This document shows, one piece after another, positions 1 to 14,607 of a stretch of 64,000 bases of DNA. The stretch covers positions 26,257,791 through 26,321,790 of the forward strand of contig NW_022145604.1 of NCBI RefSeq assembly GCF_000002235.5. Direction: 5' to 3'. The stretch comes from Strongylocentrotus purpuratus. Its lineage: Eukaryota > Echinodermata > Echinoidea > Camarodonta > Strongylocentrotidae. Below the pieces are notes generated by a model. It was not told the origin of the DNA. It saw only the letters and a list, made by a program, of their open reading frames with translations, and searched no databases. Each line of letters opens with the position of its first letter. The stretch's first letter is position 1. The position numbers and the translations under genes are program-made.

Positions 1-119
1 CAAACATTAGCATACGAAACAAAGACAGAAAACATGAGAAGCACTTTTGTGTATAAAACTGTATAAGTTCTGTTGGAGAGGCGTTAGAGCCCTGTTTAAA
101 AATGAATTTCATAATCTGA

Positions 120-230
120 TATGCTCGGTACTACTTATTACAAAGGCCACCTGTCGACAATAGACACCCTTTTCTGTTTCCCTTGGATGGCCTCACAAAC
201 AGGTTTGACAGTATTATAAAAGAAGAATTT
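120..230. repeat. Dispersed 'GTTTCCCTTGG' intron repeat
   Basis: Contains AAAGGCCACCTGTCGACAAT ... GTTTCCCTTGGATGGCC ... ACAGGTTTGACAG. The same word set occurs at 43915-44285, so this is a dispersed repeat family in TTLL4 introns. No protein is evident. Confidence 0.5.
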
Positions 231-263
231 TAGATGGCTTTTGAAATCCAATCTCTGACTCAC

Positions 264-398
264 TTTGTTGTTCCGTTTGGAGGTAGGACTGCGGTGAAGA
301 CATCGTTCTTATCAGGGATCATGAAGCTGCTCAGATTGAGGAGATCCTTGATCATTTCACCTTTGACCTGGACGTCCAGCTCAGCGTTGGAATGGAGA
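264..398 (-). CDS. TTLL4: TTLL4 exon 10
   Basis: 135 nt between CCGTAG and GTGAGT. Encodes SLHSNAELDVQVKGEMIKD, LLNLSSFMIPDKNDVFTAV and LPPNGTTK, matching human SLHSSSPLDISIKGQMIRDLLNLAGF. The gene must continue left of the window because the TTLL4 tail and stop are missing. Confidence 0.94.
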
Positions 399-3300
399 CT
401 ACGGAGGAAGTTAGAAAATGTTGACATAAATGTAATGCTTCCTGGGAGAAATTTCAATTATTTAAACATATTTGTGGCTTACATCCAGTAAATAAGCTTA
501 TAACCAGCAGGACTTGAACCTGCCATCTACTGCTTGCCGGGCAGCGACTCTACCACCAGGCCATCACTGGTCCATGGCACAGTCACGATGAACTAGAAAC
601 AAATACCCAAGCTCTCCTGGTTCCAAGATTTTTTTCTGACTTATTTTTCAAATACAGATCTATCAATCGATCTTATTTACTGGGTATAAGCCACAAATAT
701 GTTTACATAAGGTTGGAAAATGTTAACATAAATCAGGTGATCAAATAATATGATGGTCAAAGGGTTGTATGTTTCACACCTTCGCAGAAAGCCCTCAAAG
801 TATGAGTAGCCCCTCGATTTGTCATGACAAAGGATAAATTACCAGTACAATGAGGCAATAATAATGACAATTAAATCAATTTATAGAGCACAGCTACCTT
901 TAATATAATGTACTGCACTGTGATGAAAGCAGAACTCCCAACAGTGCTTCTTTACAGTCACACAATCAAAAACTATTCAAAAGCTTCTGAAGAAAAGTTT
1001 GTCTTCAACAAGACTTTGAAGACAACAACGGAAGAGGCTTTTCTTATGTCCAGTGGTAGATTGTTCCAAAGCTTTGGAGTAGCGCAACCGAAAGGGCATA
1101 TAATGCTTATATACTTTAAGATCTACCATCAGAGGTGTTGAGCATTATATATATTCCACATCCAAGTACATCTCAAAAGTGAAAGTGGGTGGGTCATCAG
1201 TTTCCATGTGCAGAAGGTCATAATTCGCTGACCTAAGGCTTGGTAGAAATACATGGGCGATGCCTTATTTCAGCAGCGACCGAGCAGGCTACTGATCGGT
1301 CGGTCGCTGCTATGATTTGTGACCATAGCTTAAGCCAGTGACTGAATGGTTTCAAATTCTCCATGAGAGCCAACGTACTTCTATGCATCTTTAATAAGTG
1401 CCGCGACGGGACTCGAACCTCGGACCTTGTGATCCAGTCCGGTGACATATCCACTCGACACCAGGGAAAATAATACACGGGGCTCAGGGCGAATTGGCCC
1501 TTGAAATGCCCAAAAGAGCCCCCGAAAGTCATAAAAGAGCCCAAAAAAATTGCATAGAATTCAATGCAAAACAAAATAAAGTGTTATTTTCATGCAAGCA
1601 AGCTTGAAAAGTAGCCCCGAAATTTGTTAAATATTTTTTTCCTTAGTTACCTTGGAGATATATTGACTTCTAGAATCCATGGACGGAGGGTCTCATCCAG
1701 CATGATATCAAAGCCAAAGAGTTCATGAGCTGAGAAACGACTCTTGCAGTTGGCCTTGATCATACTGTTCACCTGAGATTCAGCACTGTAATGAGAAATA
1801 GAAATTTTAATTTTAATAAACATTATTTCCCTTCACAAAAACAAAGTGAACATATCATGAAATATATATTTACAATGTACAGGGGTGATAGTGAGAGTTA
1901 GACAAAAACACTTTTAGAAGCGAAGCGAGGTGCCGAGTGCTTGCGCGAGGCGTTCAAGCAAGTCATTAAAAAAAGGCACCTCACCCTTCTAATTTTAAAC
2001 CGGATAGACAACATCAAGCATTGGGAAAGTGAAATGAGAGTCAGCACAAGAGAGAAGCCAACGGCCCGGTAGTAGTAAACAAATATAACATGCACTGAGA
2101 GGCTCTAGTTGAAATTACGGATCGAGGTGGCAGGAATAGCTACGCCCCTCAGAAAATAGTGCTTTTTCTGAAATTCAGTCACCGAGGAATCCATAATTTC
2201 ACGAGTGGCTTGAAAATATATATTGTATTGTATATATATATTTCTTTTTTTAATATTTTTCAGATCAACCTTCATGAAAATAATAATAACAATAATGTTT
2301 ACTGTCACTGAAGTAGTGTAGAGTGCAGTGATAGCAGCACAGACGACCGTACCGTGACCGGGCCGACACTAATATCACATTGATCTTGGTCGATTGCATA
2401 TCTATGACGTAATCCATGGTATAGTGCCATGCACTAAACTATGGATGACGTCCCGGTATAGCACATTTTTCTTATTGGTAAGGCGCCACGGATTTATTCG
2501 ACTGGCATTCGGAATGCATGTAGAATGCCCTATTCAGAATCTATTGTTCTGTTAATCCGCATTCCAGAATGTACCTAGAATGTACCTAGAATGCGGTACT
2601 TAACGACTTAATTGGCGCATTGTGGGTGCATTCTGGAATGCCCCATGAATAGGCCATCCAAACAAAGGCGAGATCGATCGACTACCTTCTTGATATTGCG
2701 TGCCGGAAGAGTTTCGATATAGAATGCACCATAAGAATTGATAGAAATCAACAGATATTTAATTGGTTTCGCTTCTGTCTCTCCCGCGATCGGTCGCTCT
2801 TTGCGTTTCTCGAGCGCAGGTGATAATGGACTTACTTTGATTTCTTTCCGACGGCTTAATTTTTGTCATAAACTCCGGTAACATCAGCGATATTTAATTG
2901 TTTTCGCTTGTAGCTCTCTTTCTCTCACTATTTATTTCTCAAGCGTCGGTGATATTGTAATTGATTTTCTTTCTTTTCTTCAGCTTATTTAAGATGGTGA
3001 AAAGAGTAGAAGAAAGATTGAGAAAGAATGAAGACAGATTTATTATGACATTCCCGCCAGCTAGGCCGCCACAAATATGTCCTGAGTCGGCGCTCTCAGA
3101 ACAAAATACGCGGTGTTTTGAAACGTTGGTGTTGATTGACACGATGCCTCATTAAAGATGGTAAAAAGAGTAGAAGAAAGATTGAGAAAAAATGAAGAAA
3201 ATATTTTGCATGAAAATGCGGATGAATCTGAATGATCAAAATGAGAGGGAGAAAGAGGATGCAAGAGATGGTGGGTGTTGAAAGATCGGAGGACTAATGA

Positions 3301-6300
3301 AATGATACATTTAGATAAAAAGCGAGAGTGGATATTTGGGGGCAGGGATGGGGGGGGGGGGTGGGTCCATCTTTTTTTTTGGCCAGGGAGGAAGCAGCCT
3401 GGCCCCGTTGCCCCCCCCCCCCTCTCCATGAGTCTGCGCATGAAGGAAAGCACATGCTTTAATGTAAACCTATGAAGTATGTTGTTTCATATTATCTTAT
3501 TCCTAAACCGAGACAGACATAATTTTCTTTGTGGTCTGTTCTTATGTTGCGTATCATTTTTTTAATTTGTTACATCACTTACCTCATCTACCCTCTCTAT
3601 TTTTTAAATTCCTTCTCTTATAAATAATGATTTTTGTGTGTGTGTGCGTGTGTAAATGCCTTCGATCGTGGACTTTCACCAGAATACACACCTTCAAACC
3701 GTGGACACACAGGAATCGTGGACGTCCACGATTAGAACGCCTATTATTTTCGTCATTTACGTGGCCCAATGAGGGCGCTCTCTTAATATGTGGAAAATTT
3801 GACGAAGTCCACGTTAGAGGTAATAAATAGTATCAGGAGTGTACGAATACACAGTTCGTGTGACAAAATTCTCCAGGAATCGTCGCGCATAAATGAATAA
3901 CGCCCCCTTTCGGCAGTGAGTGACGTGTAGAGATCTAGATCGATATCGAGCGCCAAAACTCGTATACCGTGCACGCGCAACCAAAATACCAACGTGATCG
4001 TGACAATGTAGCCGCACCAAGTACGGCGCGCAAGTTCGCAAGAGGTGTGATAAATCTTCAATTTCAGGTACGTTTCTAATCATGTTTATTGTTTATTAAA
4101 TTCATAATCCATTATTATTGCTTTTATTATTATTGCTTTTCAATATTTGAACAAATGAATTATTGCATGCTTATGAATCCGTGCATTTATCGACGGAAAG
4201 AGACTTATGTTTATCATTGAAGCGTTAACAAATGATGGTATAAAACAATAAGGTATAATAAGTTACTTGCAGAGAAGTGCATGATATACGTCATCACACA
4301 TGACCAAGGTTTGCCAATTTGCATGAAAGATCACTGTTGAAATCAATTTTTAGATTTCATTAAAAAAATCATAACTTTCTTATTTATGGTTGGATTTGCT
4401 TCAAACTTTTTTTGATCTGTTTGTCTGATTTTTCTGCTTTCAATAAAAACAATTTTTTTTTGGAGTGGAGTCAGTCTTTAATATGATAGCACTGGGTGGG
4501 GGCTTCGAAACTTCGACATAGAATTTTGAAACTCATTAAATATGCTAATTTATGTGCATATTTCAAATATTACAAAAAATGCTGCTTCTTTATCATTTCT
4601 TAACCGAATTTAATTCTGTTTGCTTTATGATAACACTGCTGGCTGGCAGATTCCCATCAAAAATTTCCATGTAAAAAAAAAACTTAGTTCATGAATGCAT
4701 AGCAATGATCTGATGTATACATTTAGGGCAGTTGAAAGTGATCTTGCTTTTTCTTCATTTCCTCAGCTCCATGCACTGCATCCACCCTCCCCCCTACTCC
4801 TCCCTTTGCTCATTCTCCATCTTCTTCCATCCACTATTCTTCTATTCCACTTTGCACTTATATATTCCCTTCTCCTCCTCCTCCTCCTCCTCCTCCTACT
4901 CCTACTCCTCCTTTCTCCTCAACTTCTCATTCATCCTTGCCTTCACCTGCTTTTCATCTGTCTGATCCTCTTCCCCGTCTTCCTATTGTTCTGCATCCCC
5001 ATTTTCGTTTTATGATATATTTTTTTCTTACTTCATTATTTGTCCTCTTGTTCCTCTTCCTCATTCTTCTTATTTTAGTTTATGTTTAGGAATATATGAA
5101 TAAGTTCTTGTGCATTTTCATTTTTTCCCCTATTTTTCATTTATGGGGTGGGGTGGGGGGGGGGGGAGGATACTCATCAGGGGACTGACCTCTTAGTAAG
5201 TACATCAACTCATTACTCTGATTTGTCTATGATGATTTATAAATAGCCCTTTTTTGTCATATTAATGCTTAATTCTTTCTGTTAGTCAAATAACTAACTC
5301 TGCTAATTAAAAAAAATCTGGCAAAACTTCAAAGGCACCCCAGGAAAGTACAAAGTATGCGGACACCTTCCGGCAGACCTTTGGTAGACTTGCCGCATAC
5401 TAAAAATAAGCGGGAAATCTACCGAAGGTCTGCCGTTAAAGTTTTTGTTTAGGAAGCTCTCATTTCTCTATTTCTCAATCAACTTTTGATACAACTTGAT
5501 ACAAATGATCCTTGGGTAATACAAGATGTGACGTATTGATGATTATGATGAAGTCAAATGTCATCTGTTGGTCAAAAGGTCAAGTGAAATAAGGTTATGT
5601 GGTTACAAAAATGTTAGATGCACTCATTTCTCTATTCCTTAACCCTTTGAGTGCTGGCCTGTGCTGCTGGTATCAATGAATCTGGTAGTATTCTTAAATG
5701 AGAAGGCTAATTAATCTCATTTAATTATTTGTTTGGGTTTTTATTCAAGGTACAAGGAAATATGATACCTTACTTCTTTGGATAATGTAAATATTTTTCT
5801 TGAAAACGCCAATTAAGAGTCTGTAATTTAGAGGTGAAAAGCCAACCTCATTTGCCAAAGCCTCATTATTGGGCTTCTGTAGAAGCCCGTCGCATCTTTT
5901 ATTTTTTTTACTTGGTACAAATGATCCTTGGGTAATACCAGATGAAGAGTGATGATGATGTCCAAGATCATCTAGGGGTCAAAAGGTCAAATTTGTTAGT
6001 ACATTAATAGTCTGTTTTAAAAAATGTTATAGGTTTTCTTTACTTCGGTTGCAGTTCTCTATTTCTCAATTATTTTGAAACTTAGTTCAAATGATCCTCG
6101 GGTAATACCAGATGTGGGGTGATCACAATGAGGTTAAAGGTCATCTAGGGGTCAAAAGGCCAAGTGATATAAGGCCTTGAGCCTTTGAAAGTTCGTATAC
6201 ATGTTTTAATATTGATCGCAAATTCAGGCGAGACTCATGGTCCGCGAACCACCTTGTTGATATCTCAAGATCTGCAGGTATATCCTTGGAGGACAATACT

Positions 6301-9300
6301 TTGATTTGATTTGGGGGTCATGGGGTCAAAGGTCACAGAGGTCAATTTTTGAAAAAGACAGTTTTTTACAATATGTTGCACACAATTTGACATATGAACT
6401 TGTAACTTGGTGGGATGATAAAGTATAAGAAGAAAAAAATTTGGCTAGTAAATTGGGGTCAAGGAGCCAAAGGATAATTTATTGTAGAAAATAAGATTTT
6501 TTGTCTACATCAAGAACCGTGTGGCGGTTGGACCTCAAGTATGGAGTGAGAGCATATCCTATGGGGACAATAATTTGATTCCATTTTGGAGTCACAGGGT
6601 CAAAGGCCACAGAGGTCACTTAGTGGAGAAAAAAAACAATATTTTATATATAAAATTGTGACTCGGTGTTGAGGGTTGTGTATGACAAGACAAAATTATG
6701 CTGATATTTTGGGGTCATGGGTTAAAGTTCAAAGGTCATGGAGGTCAATATATTGTAAAAAAAAAATTATGTTGATATCTCAAGAACCGTGTGGCAGTTT
6801 GACATCAAACTTGCTGCTACATGTATATGGTTATTGTATAGTAATTTTCTTTTTTATTGATCATGCACTCGGCGGCGGCATATATTTTGGTTGAATATGG
6901 TCGAATATCCATCTATTTTTTATTTATTTTTTTAGTTTTATCCATCCTTTTTACTGTTCTACTCTGTTGCAAGTACAAATTGCATCCATTTCTTTGTTGG
7001 ATGCCTGATGAGCATCTTATCATTGATGTGCTAGTTACAACAGAATTTGTGTAGGAATTTCATGAATTTCATCTTCTATATCCTTTTGTTAAGGTGATAC
7101 AGATGTTGCTGAAACAGTAGGCACCAGCAAACGCCAGACAAAGAAGATGTGGAGTGATGCTGAGAAGGAAGCTGTCAACAGGCATCTGGGGATTTTCTTA
7201 AGAACAAGAAAACTTTGTGGAAAGGATCCAATCATCTCTGCGATGAAAGCTGATCCACGCATCTTCAAGGGTCGCACATGGACAAATATAAAGGATTTCG
7301 TGAGAAACCAAATTAGAAAACGAGACCCTTTAGGATTTCTTCAGAAATTTTAAATGAATGAGGTGTTACAGTCAGGCATGTTACCACAATTATGAGGTTC
7401 TTTGTATGTTCTTGGTTGAGCATTGCTTGTAGGGGAAGCTGTGCTTTAATGCTGAACTGATGTGCTGGCAGGTACAGTCTGGCAATTTTTCATTGTCTGC
7501 AGTTCACTAAGTTCACGAATGAAGGCATTTGTTTGAAAGACAGTAACTTTACCCTGAAATGCAAACTGTTATGCTGAGGGTTTCAAAAGTACAGGTATAT
7601 AATATGATCTTGAAAGAAGAGTCGATCAAAAATAATTTCTTACAAGAAGCAGAAAAAATTGGCAAGCAAAACAAAAGAGTTTGCGGAATATTGGACAACT
7701 AATAACAAAGTTATGATTAATGACTTGAAAAAACGGGCAAATCACTGAAAATTTTCAGGGATGTTGCCAATTTGTTGATGTTATGGGTGCACAACTCACC
7801 ATTCAATTCATATATATTCACAGTGCAAAATTCATCATTTTTACAGAAAGATACAAATCTTGTACTAATGCAAACATGCAAAAAAGGGGGCCACATACCT
7901 ACCAAGAAGATATCCTACAGTTAGAGTTTTGAGGAAATCATAATTTGGGGGTAAAAAGTTACATTTTATAACATTGATATCAATATGATAAATGGTCAAT
8001 TGTGCACCTATGATGTCATCAATTGCCAATTTGTCTAAATATTCAAACATTCATAACTTTCTTATTAATTGTCCGATTTCACTCAATCTTGTTTTGTTGT
8101 TCTGCTCACAAAAATTTTCTGCTTCTATTGAAAAGATATTATTTTTGGGTGGACTCTTCTTTTAAGTACTTTGAAAGTTGTGTAACAGTTAGAGCTGTTG
8201 GCAATCGGGCTTTTCTGCAGTATGTAGCATTGGGGGAGGGGCAATCCCCCTGTGGGAACCTATCCCCTTTGTTGTCCTGTGTTGAATTTAAAGTTTGTAG
8301 TGTTGGGGGTAGGGCTACCTTCCAGCCAAATCCAGTGTTAAATGTAGAGGGGAAAAACTAGGTACAAAGTTTGAGGCTTACGACTTGTAAAATTACATTG
8401 TGAGGAAAGTGTGAAAAAAACAAAGAGTCCTTGCTTGTCAGTAGCACATTTTTATACAAAATTGTTAAAGGCCCCTGCACCCTATCAAAATTACCTCTTC
8501 AACCTTATTAATAGCCAAGTTCCCCCCCCCCCTTTCAACGAAAGAGGCTGTTTTGTAGCTTTGTAGTTGACTTCAACTCAGTAAATAGCCAATTTCTCAT
8601 TTACATTTCTGATGACATGTTAACATATTTTTTGTCTCCGGCGAACAAGCAGGGGACTACGAAATGGGCTCCGTACCTTTGTGTGTGTCCATCTTTCTGT
8701 CTGTCCGTCCATGTTTGATCAAAATGCTACTTATTCGCCATTTCTCACCAGATTTTGATTCTGTTTTCTTTAAGGGATGGCTCTAGGTGAGATCTTCAAA
8801 ACTTTTGCCCCAAATTTTGACCTTTGACCTTGATTTTTAACCAATGTTCTACATTTTGCTACAAATGCTTTCTGCACTGTAACTTAAATACTAATTGGAA
8901 TTTCAAAATTTTTGGTATATAGTTACAGAATGATAAAATACAGGTCAACTTTGTATGGAGTCTGTTGGTCAAAGGTAGGTCACAGCTCTTTAAATATGCA
9001 AAAAAAATCATTTATGCAAAATTGTGTTTCTGTCCAATAACTCAAAAAATCTTTGCCCAATTTTCACCAAATTTGGTGTCGATGGGAAGTAAATACAGGT
9101 CAAGTTCAAATATGGGCTCTGTATGCCAAAAGGTCAAATGTCAAGGCTCATAAAATATGCGGAAAACCTTATTATTTATGCAAAATTGTGGTTTCCATCC
9201 AATAACTCAAAGAATCGACGCCAAATTTTCACCAAATTTGGTGGGTTGATGAAAGCTATTGAAAATACAGGTCAAGTTCGAATATGGGGTCCACAGTTCA

Positions 9301-10343
9301 AAAGGTCAATGGTCAAGGCTCATTAAATATGCAAAAAATCTAATTATGTGAAATTGTGGTTTCCGTCCAATAACTCCATAAATCTTTTCCCAATTTTCAC
9401 CAAATTTGGTGGGTTGATAGTATTGAAATACAGGTCAAGTTCAAATATTGGGTTCGTAGGTCAAAAGGTTGAATGTAAAGGCTCATTAAATATTCAGAAA
9501 ACATTATTTAATGTGAAATTGTGGTTTCCATCCAATAACTCCAAAAATCTTTGCCCAATTTTCATCAGATTTGGCATGTTGCTTGAAAGTATTAAAATAC
9601 GGGTCAAGTTCAAATATTGGGTGTGTATGTCTAAAGTTCAAAGGTCAAGGCTCATTAAATATGCAGAAAACCCCGTTATTTATGCAAAATTATTTAAAAA
9701 CATGGTTTCCAACTGAAAAATAGAATAACCTTTCATAAATCTTTGTATATTTGGGGTATTGCTATTGTTAAGTTCAAATTTGTCAATGGCCAAAGTTCAT
9801 TAGATTATTTTGAATGCATGAAGCAAGGGCATCTGTGGCCCAGGGACACAATAATTTTCTAGTTTGTTGCCTGAAAAAGTAAATGTGCTCACAATTCTCT
9901 ACCAATTTAAGCCAGTACTTCTGCAATTCATAGACAAGATTTCAAAGATGTAATTGAAAATATAAATCAGTGCAAATGCCTTTTTACGGGCCATTCGTAA
10001 TTTTCAATGATTTACAATTTTGATTTTTTTTTTCCTTCATTTTTCACCCATTGGTTTGAAAGTGAAATAAATTTCAATTTTCGAATTTGTGGTTTGACAC
10101 ACACCCACAATTTTGTTGGAAAAAAAAAAATCGAAAATTTAATACATTGTGAATTATGAATGTTTTTTATTTCAAAAACTGTTCATGTTCTACACACAAA
10201 TATGGGTATTAAAGGGTTGTCCTTTTCCAAGTTAGGAGTAATTGAGACACGTTTTTGCTCTGATGCAAACCTTTATGTTGAAGGTTTAACAAACATATTT
10301 TATGTACTTTGAGGTTGTGTAAAAGTTTTAGCTGGTGGCAAAT

Positions 10344-10378
<35 letters not shown>

Positions 10379-12499
10379 AGTGGCATGGGAAGGGGGGGGG
10401 GGGCAGATCCCCCTGTGGGTATCCTTCCCCTTGTTGCTCTCTGTGGAATTTGGGGATTTAAGAAGAGGCATCTTTTCCCTGTTGTGGTAGAGGGGGGAGG
10501 GCTGCCTTCCAGCCAAATCCAGTGTTAAATTTAGAGGGGGAAAACCATGTAGAATGTTTAGGGCTTCTGACTTGTAAAAAAATTCCTGGTGACAAAAGAG
10601 GTATAGGGAAAGGGTTCTTGCTTTTCAGTGCACACTTTTAAACCAAATTTTAAAACCCCTGTAGCCAATCGAAATTGCCTCTAAAACCTTAAAATTAGAT
10701 GAGCACCCCCCCCCCCCCTTCTTCCCCAAATAGGCTGATTAGTAGTTGAATTCAACTCTTATAAACTTCTCATTTGCACTTCTGACAACGTGTTATGTTT
10801 ACGGTTATTCTTTGGGATGGGGCTGTCCTGATTATGTTTGTTTTTCTTAGATTTCAAAAGGGCTAAAGCCAAATGTTTCCTGCTCCAAAATAAGAGTTTT
10901 CTTTTTACCTTTGTGGAATTGAAGTGAAGAATTCCTAATTCGTTTCAGTGGATATGTTATAAAAAGTTTTGAGTTGAAGAATTATTAATACATTGATCTT
11001 TTATATTGCTATAAAAGTTATTAAGCAAAGCAGAAGTATACCTTCAAATCACTGTGCTGAAATTACACGATTCAGTTTTTCAACCTGGATTCATTTAAGT
11101 CAAATTTTTAAGTGCTTAATCCAATTTGGAAAATGGGGTAGTTGTAGACCCTAATTTTTGCCACTGGTTTTTCAATAGCAGACCTAAGATCATCTTCTTC
11201 TTTGTTTGCATGTGTATGTCCATCTGGGATCTTGGTGCATTTTTTTTTTTTGGGGGGGGGGGGGTGGGTGGTCTTCACAGCCTCAGTTCAAGTGGGGTCA
11301 CTCATGAGATTGAATTGGGGTCGCTCCTTATCACATGCCATCTCCTTAGTATTTTTCTTCGTAGAAAAGTTAGTTTTTATCGATTCATTTATTTCTTAAC
11401 TAATGTACATGTAGATACAGGTGTAGAAGAAAATGTTATCTTGAAAGTGGTTGATTACTATCAAAATAATGAAAAGGTTATTACACTTTAGAAAACAGAC
11501 CAATTTGCATATTTTCAACATTTTCTTTTTTGATTCAGAAACTTGAAATTACTAGGTTTTTGATGATGTATGTTACATTTCTTCCACTTTAAGTTGAAAA
11601 TTTGTTATTTGAGGGGACATTACCTTGGACTCGCCCTATTTATTATTCTTTTCAGTAGAAAGCCACTGCTATGTTTACTAGTGATATTATTTATTTTTCT
11701 TTTCAGCAGAAAGCCACTGCTATGTCTAGTGTTTATTATTTATTTTTCATATTTGTTTCCAGCAGAAAACCACTGCTATGTTTACTAGTGATATTTTTTA
11801 TTTTTATTTTCAGCAGAAAGCCACTGCTGTGTCTAGTGTTTATTATTTATTTTTCATATTTGTCTTCAACAGAAAGCAACTGCTATGTTTACTAGTGATA
11901 TTATTTATTTTTCTTTTCAGCAGAAAGCCACTGGTATGTTTACTAGTGATATTATTTATTTTTCTTTTCAGCAGAAAGGCACTGCTATGTTTACCAGTGT
12001 TATTATAGCAGAAAGCCACTGCTCTTTACAAGTGTTTATTATTATTTTTTATTATTTTTTTTCAGCAGAAAGCCACTGCTTCATGTATGTTTACTTGTTT
12101 TCATTTTTAGTCTTTATTGATAGACAACATGACAAATTTTAGCTACACAAACAATGAATGAATGTTACAATATATGTTTACTTTTTAGCAGAAAGCCACT
12201 GCTATATGTTTACTTGTTATATTTACTTGACTGTGTTTATTATTTATATTTGTCTTTATTTGGAATTTGTCTTTATTAGCTGGAATCCATGAATCTCTAT
12301 ACATCTCATCAGGAACATTTCAGTATACCTTGTGTCAAATATTGTATTCTTCAATGACCTTGCTATGCCATCTCTCATACTGGATTTTGTCAAAGAAATA
12401 AAGTTTATCCATAAAAATATAATTCACAAAATGAATACTGCATCATCATTAAGATGATCGTGATACGGTTGATGACGATGATGATAATGGTTGTGGTGA

Positions 12500-12530
<31 letters not shown>

Positions 12531-14537
12531 TATGATGGTTGTGATGATGATTATGATGTTTATGATGATGGTGACGATGATGATGTTTATGATGATAATG
12601 GTTGTGATGATGATGGTGATAATGATTACGATGATGTTGACGATTACAATGATGGTGATTATGATGACGGTAATGATGGTGATTATGATAATGTGATGTT
12701 GATGACGATGAGGGTGATGAAGGTGATAATGATGCTGATCACTATGATGATGAGATAATGTTGATGGACTTGTGTGTGTGCGTGCGTAATATTCTCGAGA
12801 TAATCCAAGGAAGCGGAGCGATGGTGGGGGGGGGGGGGGTGAATACTCAATCAGAGTTTAGGCCTTCCTGTATATTCTATATATTCTATTCTATATAAGT
12901 GAGCAAATGAAGCTGGAAATCCCCCCCCCCCCGGCCCCCACCTCTTTCCTGCTTGTAATTTTTTTTCGGATGAATTATGCATAAACCTACAAAACCTGCA
13001 ACAGTGGACCCTATTTACAGACCATGTCACCGTGGACGTTAGACCTGGCAATACACACCTCTTCTTTCCAAACCTGCAACAGTGGACCTCTATTTACAGA
13101 CCATGTCACCGTGGACGTTAGACCTGGCAATACACACCTCTTCTTTACAAACCTGCAACAGTGGACCTCTATTTACAGACCATGTCACCGTGGACGTTAG
13201 ACCTGGCAATACACAACTCTTCTTTCCAAACCTGCAACAGTGGACCTCTATTTACAGACCATGTCACCGTGGACGTTATACCTGGCAATACACAACTCTT
13301 CTTTCCAAACCTGCAACAGTGGACCTCTATTTACAGACCATGTCACCGTGGACGTTAGACCTGGCAATACACACCTCTTCTTTACAAACCTGCAACAGTG
13401 GACCTCTATTTACAGACCATGTCACCGTGGACGTTAGACCTGGGCATACACAACTCTTCTTTCCAAACCTGCAACAGTGGACCTCTATTTACAGACCATG
13501 TCACCGTGGACGTTAGACCTGGCAATACACAACTCTTATTTCCAAACCTGCAACAGTGGACCTCTATTTACAGACCATGTCACCGTGGACGTTAGACCTG
13601 GCAATACACAACTCTTCTTTCCAAACCTGCAACAGTGGACCTCTATTTACAGACCATGTCACCGTGGACGTTAGACCTGGCAATACACAACTCTTCTTTC
13701 CAAACCTGCAACAGTGGACCTCTATTTACAGACCATGTCACCGTGGACGTTAGACCTGGCAATACACACCTCTTCTTTCCAAACCTGCAACAGTGGACCT
13801 CTATTTACAGACCATGTCACCGTGGACGTTAGACCTGACAGTGGCAGTACACACACCTTCTTTACAAACCTGCAACTGTGGACCTCTATTTACAGACTAT
13901 TATATCAATAATAATAATAATAATAATAATAGTAATAATAGTGTTTTTATACCCAGGGTTGCCTCTTCAGTTCTTCGACCTGTTATCCTAGAGGGCCCTG
14001 CTATTATTACCCCTTGCACATTAGCCGTTAGGCTACAGTTGACCCCTGTATTTTAAGACTATGCTACCGTGGACTTAAGGCTTGGCAGTACACACCTATT
14101 CTTTACAAACCTACAACCGTGGACCCCTATGCGACTGATTATACCACCGTGGTTAAAGTGCCCTATTAATGTAATTATTATGTATTATTATGTATTATCC
14201 CTCCGTTCATCGTCCTCCTTACAATTCACTCTCGGCCCACGTACGAAAACCCGATATGGGGACTGCCTTCTCCCCCATTGCCCCTACCCTCTGGAATAAA
14301 CTTCCACCTCACATCCAAAATGCCCAATCTGTTGAATCATTTAAATCCCTTCTCAAGACCCACCTATTTAAGCAGCTATAATTTAATTTTGTAGTATATT
14401 GTTGGAGGTGCACACCAAGTTAGTTTATAATTAAGTAGTTTGTTTATTATTAATTATGTATTGATTTTTTTTAACGGTATTATGATTAGACAGACCACAT
14501 GTGCGCTTTGAAACACCCGTACAAAGCGCCTTATAAA

Positions 14538-14607
<70 letters not shown>

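Noticed and set aside
3061-3453. 130-codon minus-strand frame
   Set aside because: Falls in a dispersed noncoding repeat block with homopolymers; the copy at 15240-16000 does not preserve it.
12454-12696. 80-codon Met-rich open frame
   Set aside because: It is a (GAT)n/(ATG)n microsatellite read in one frame.
12990-13900. CRISPR-like array
   Set aside because: Whole units are repeated without unique spacers, and the context is eukaryotic.
13082-14056. Series of overlapping 65-144-codon frames with a repeated MDLYLQTMSPWTLDL sequence
   Set aside because: Produced by a 79-bp tandem unit; the period is not a multiple of three and frames rotate from unit to unit.
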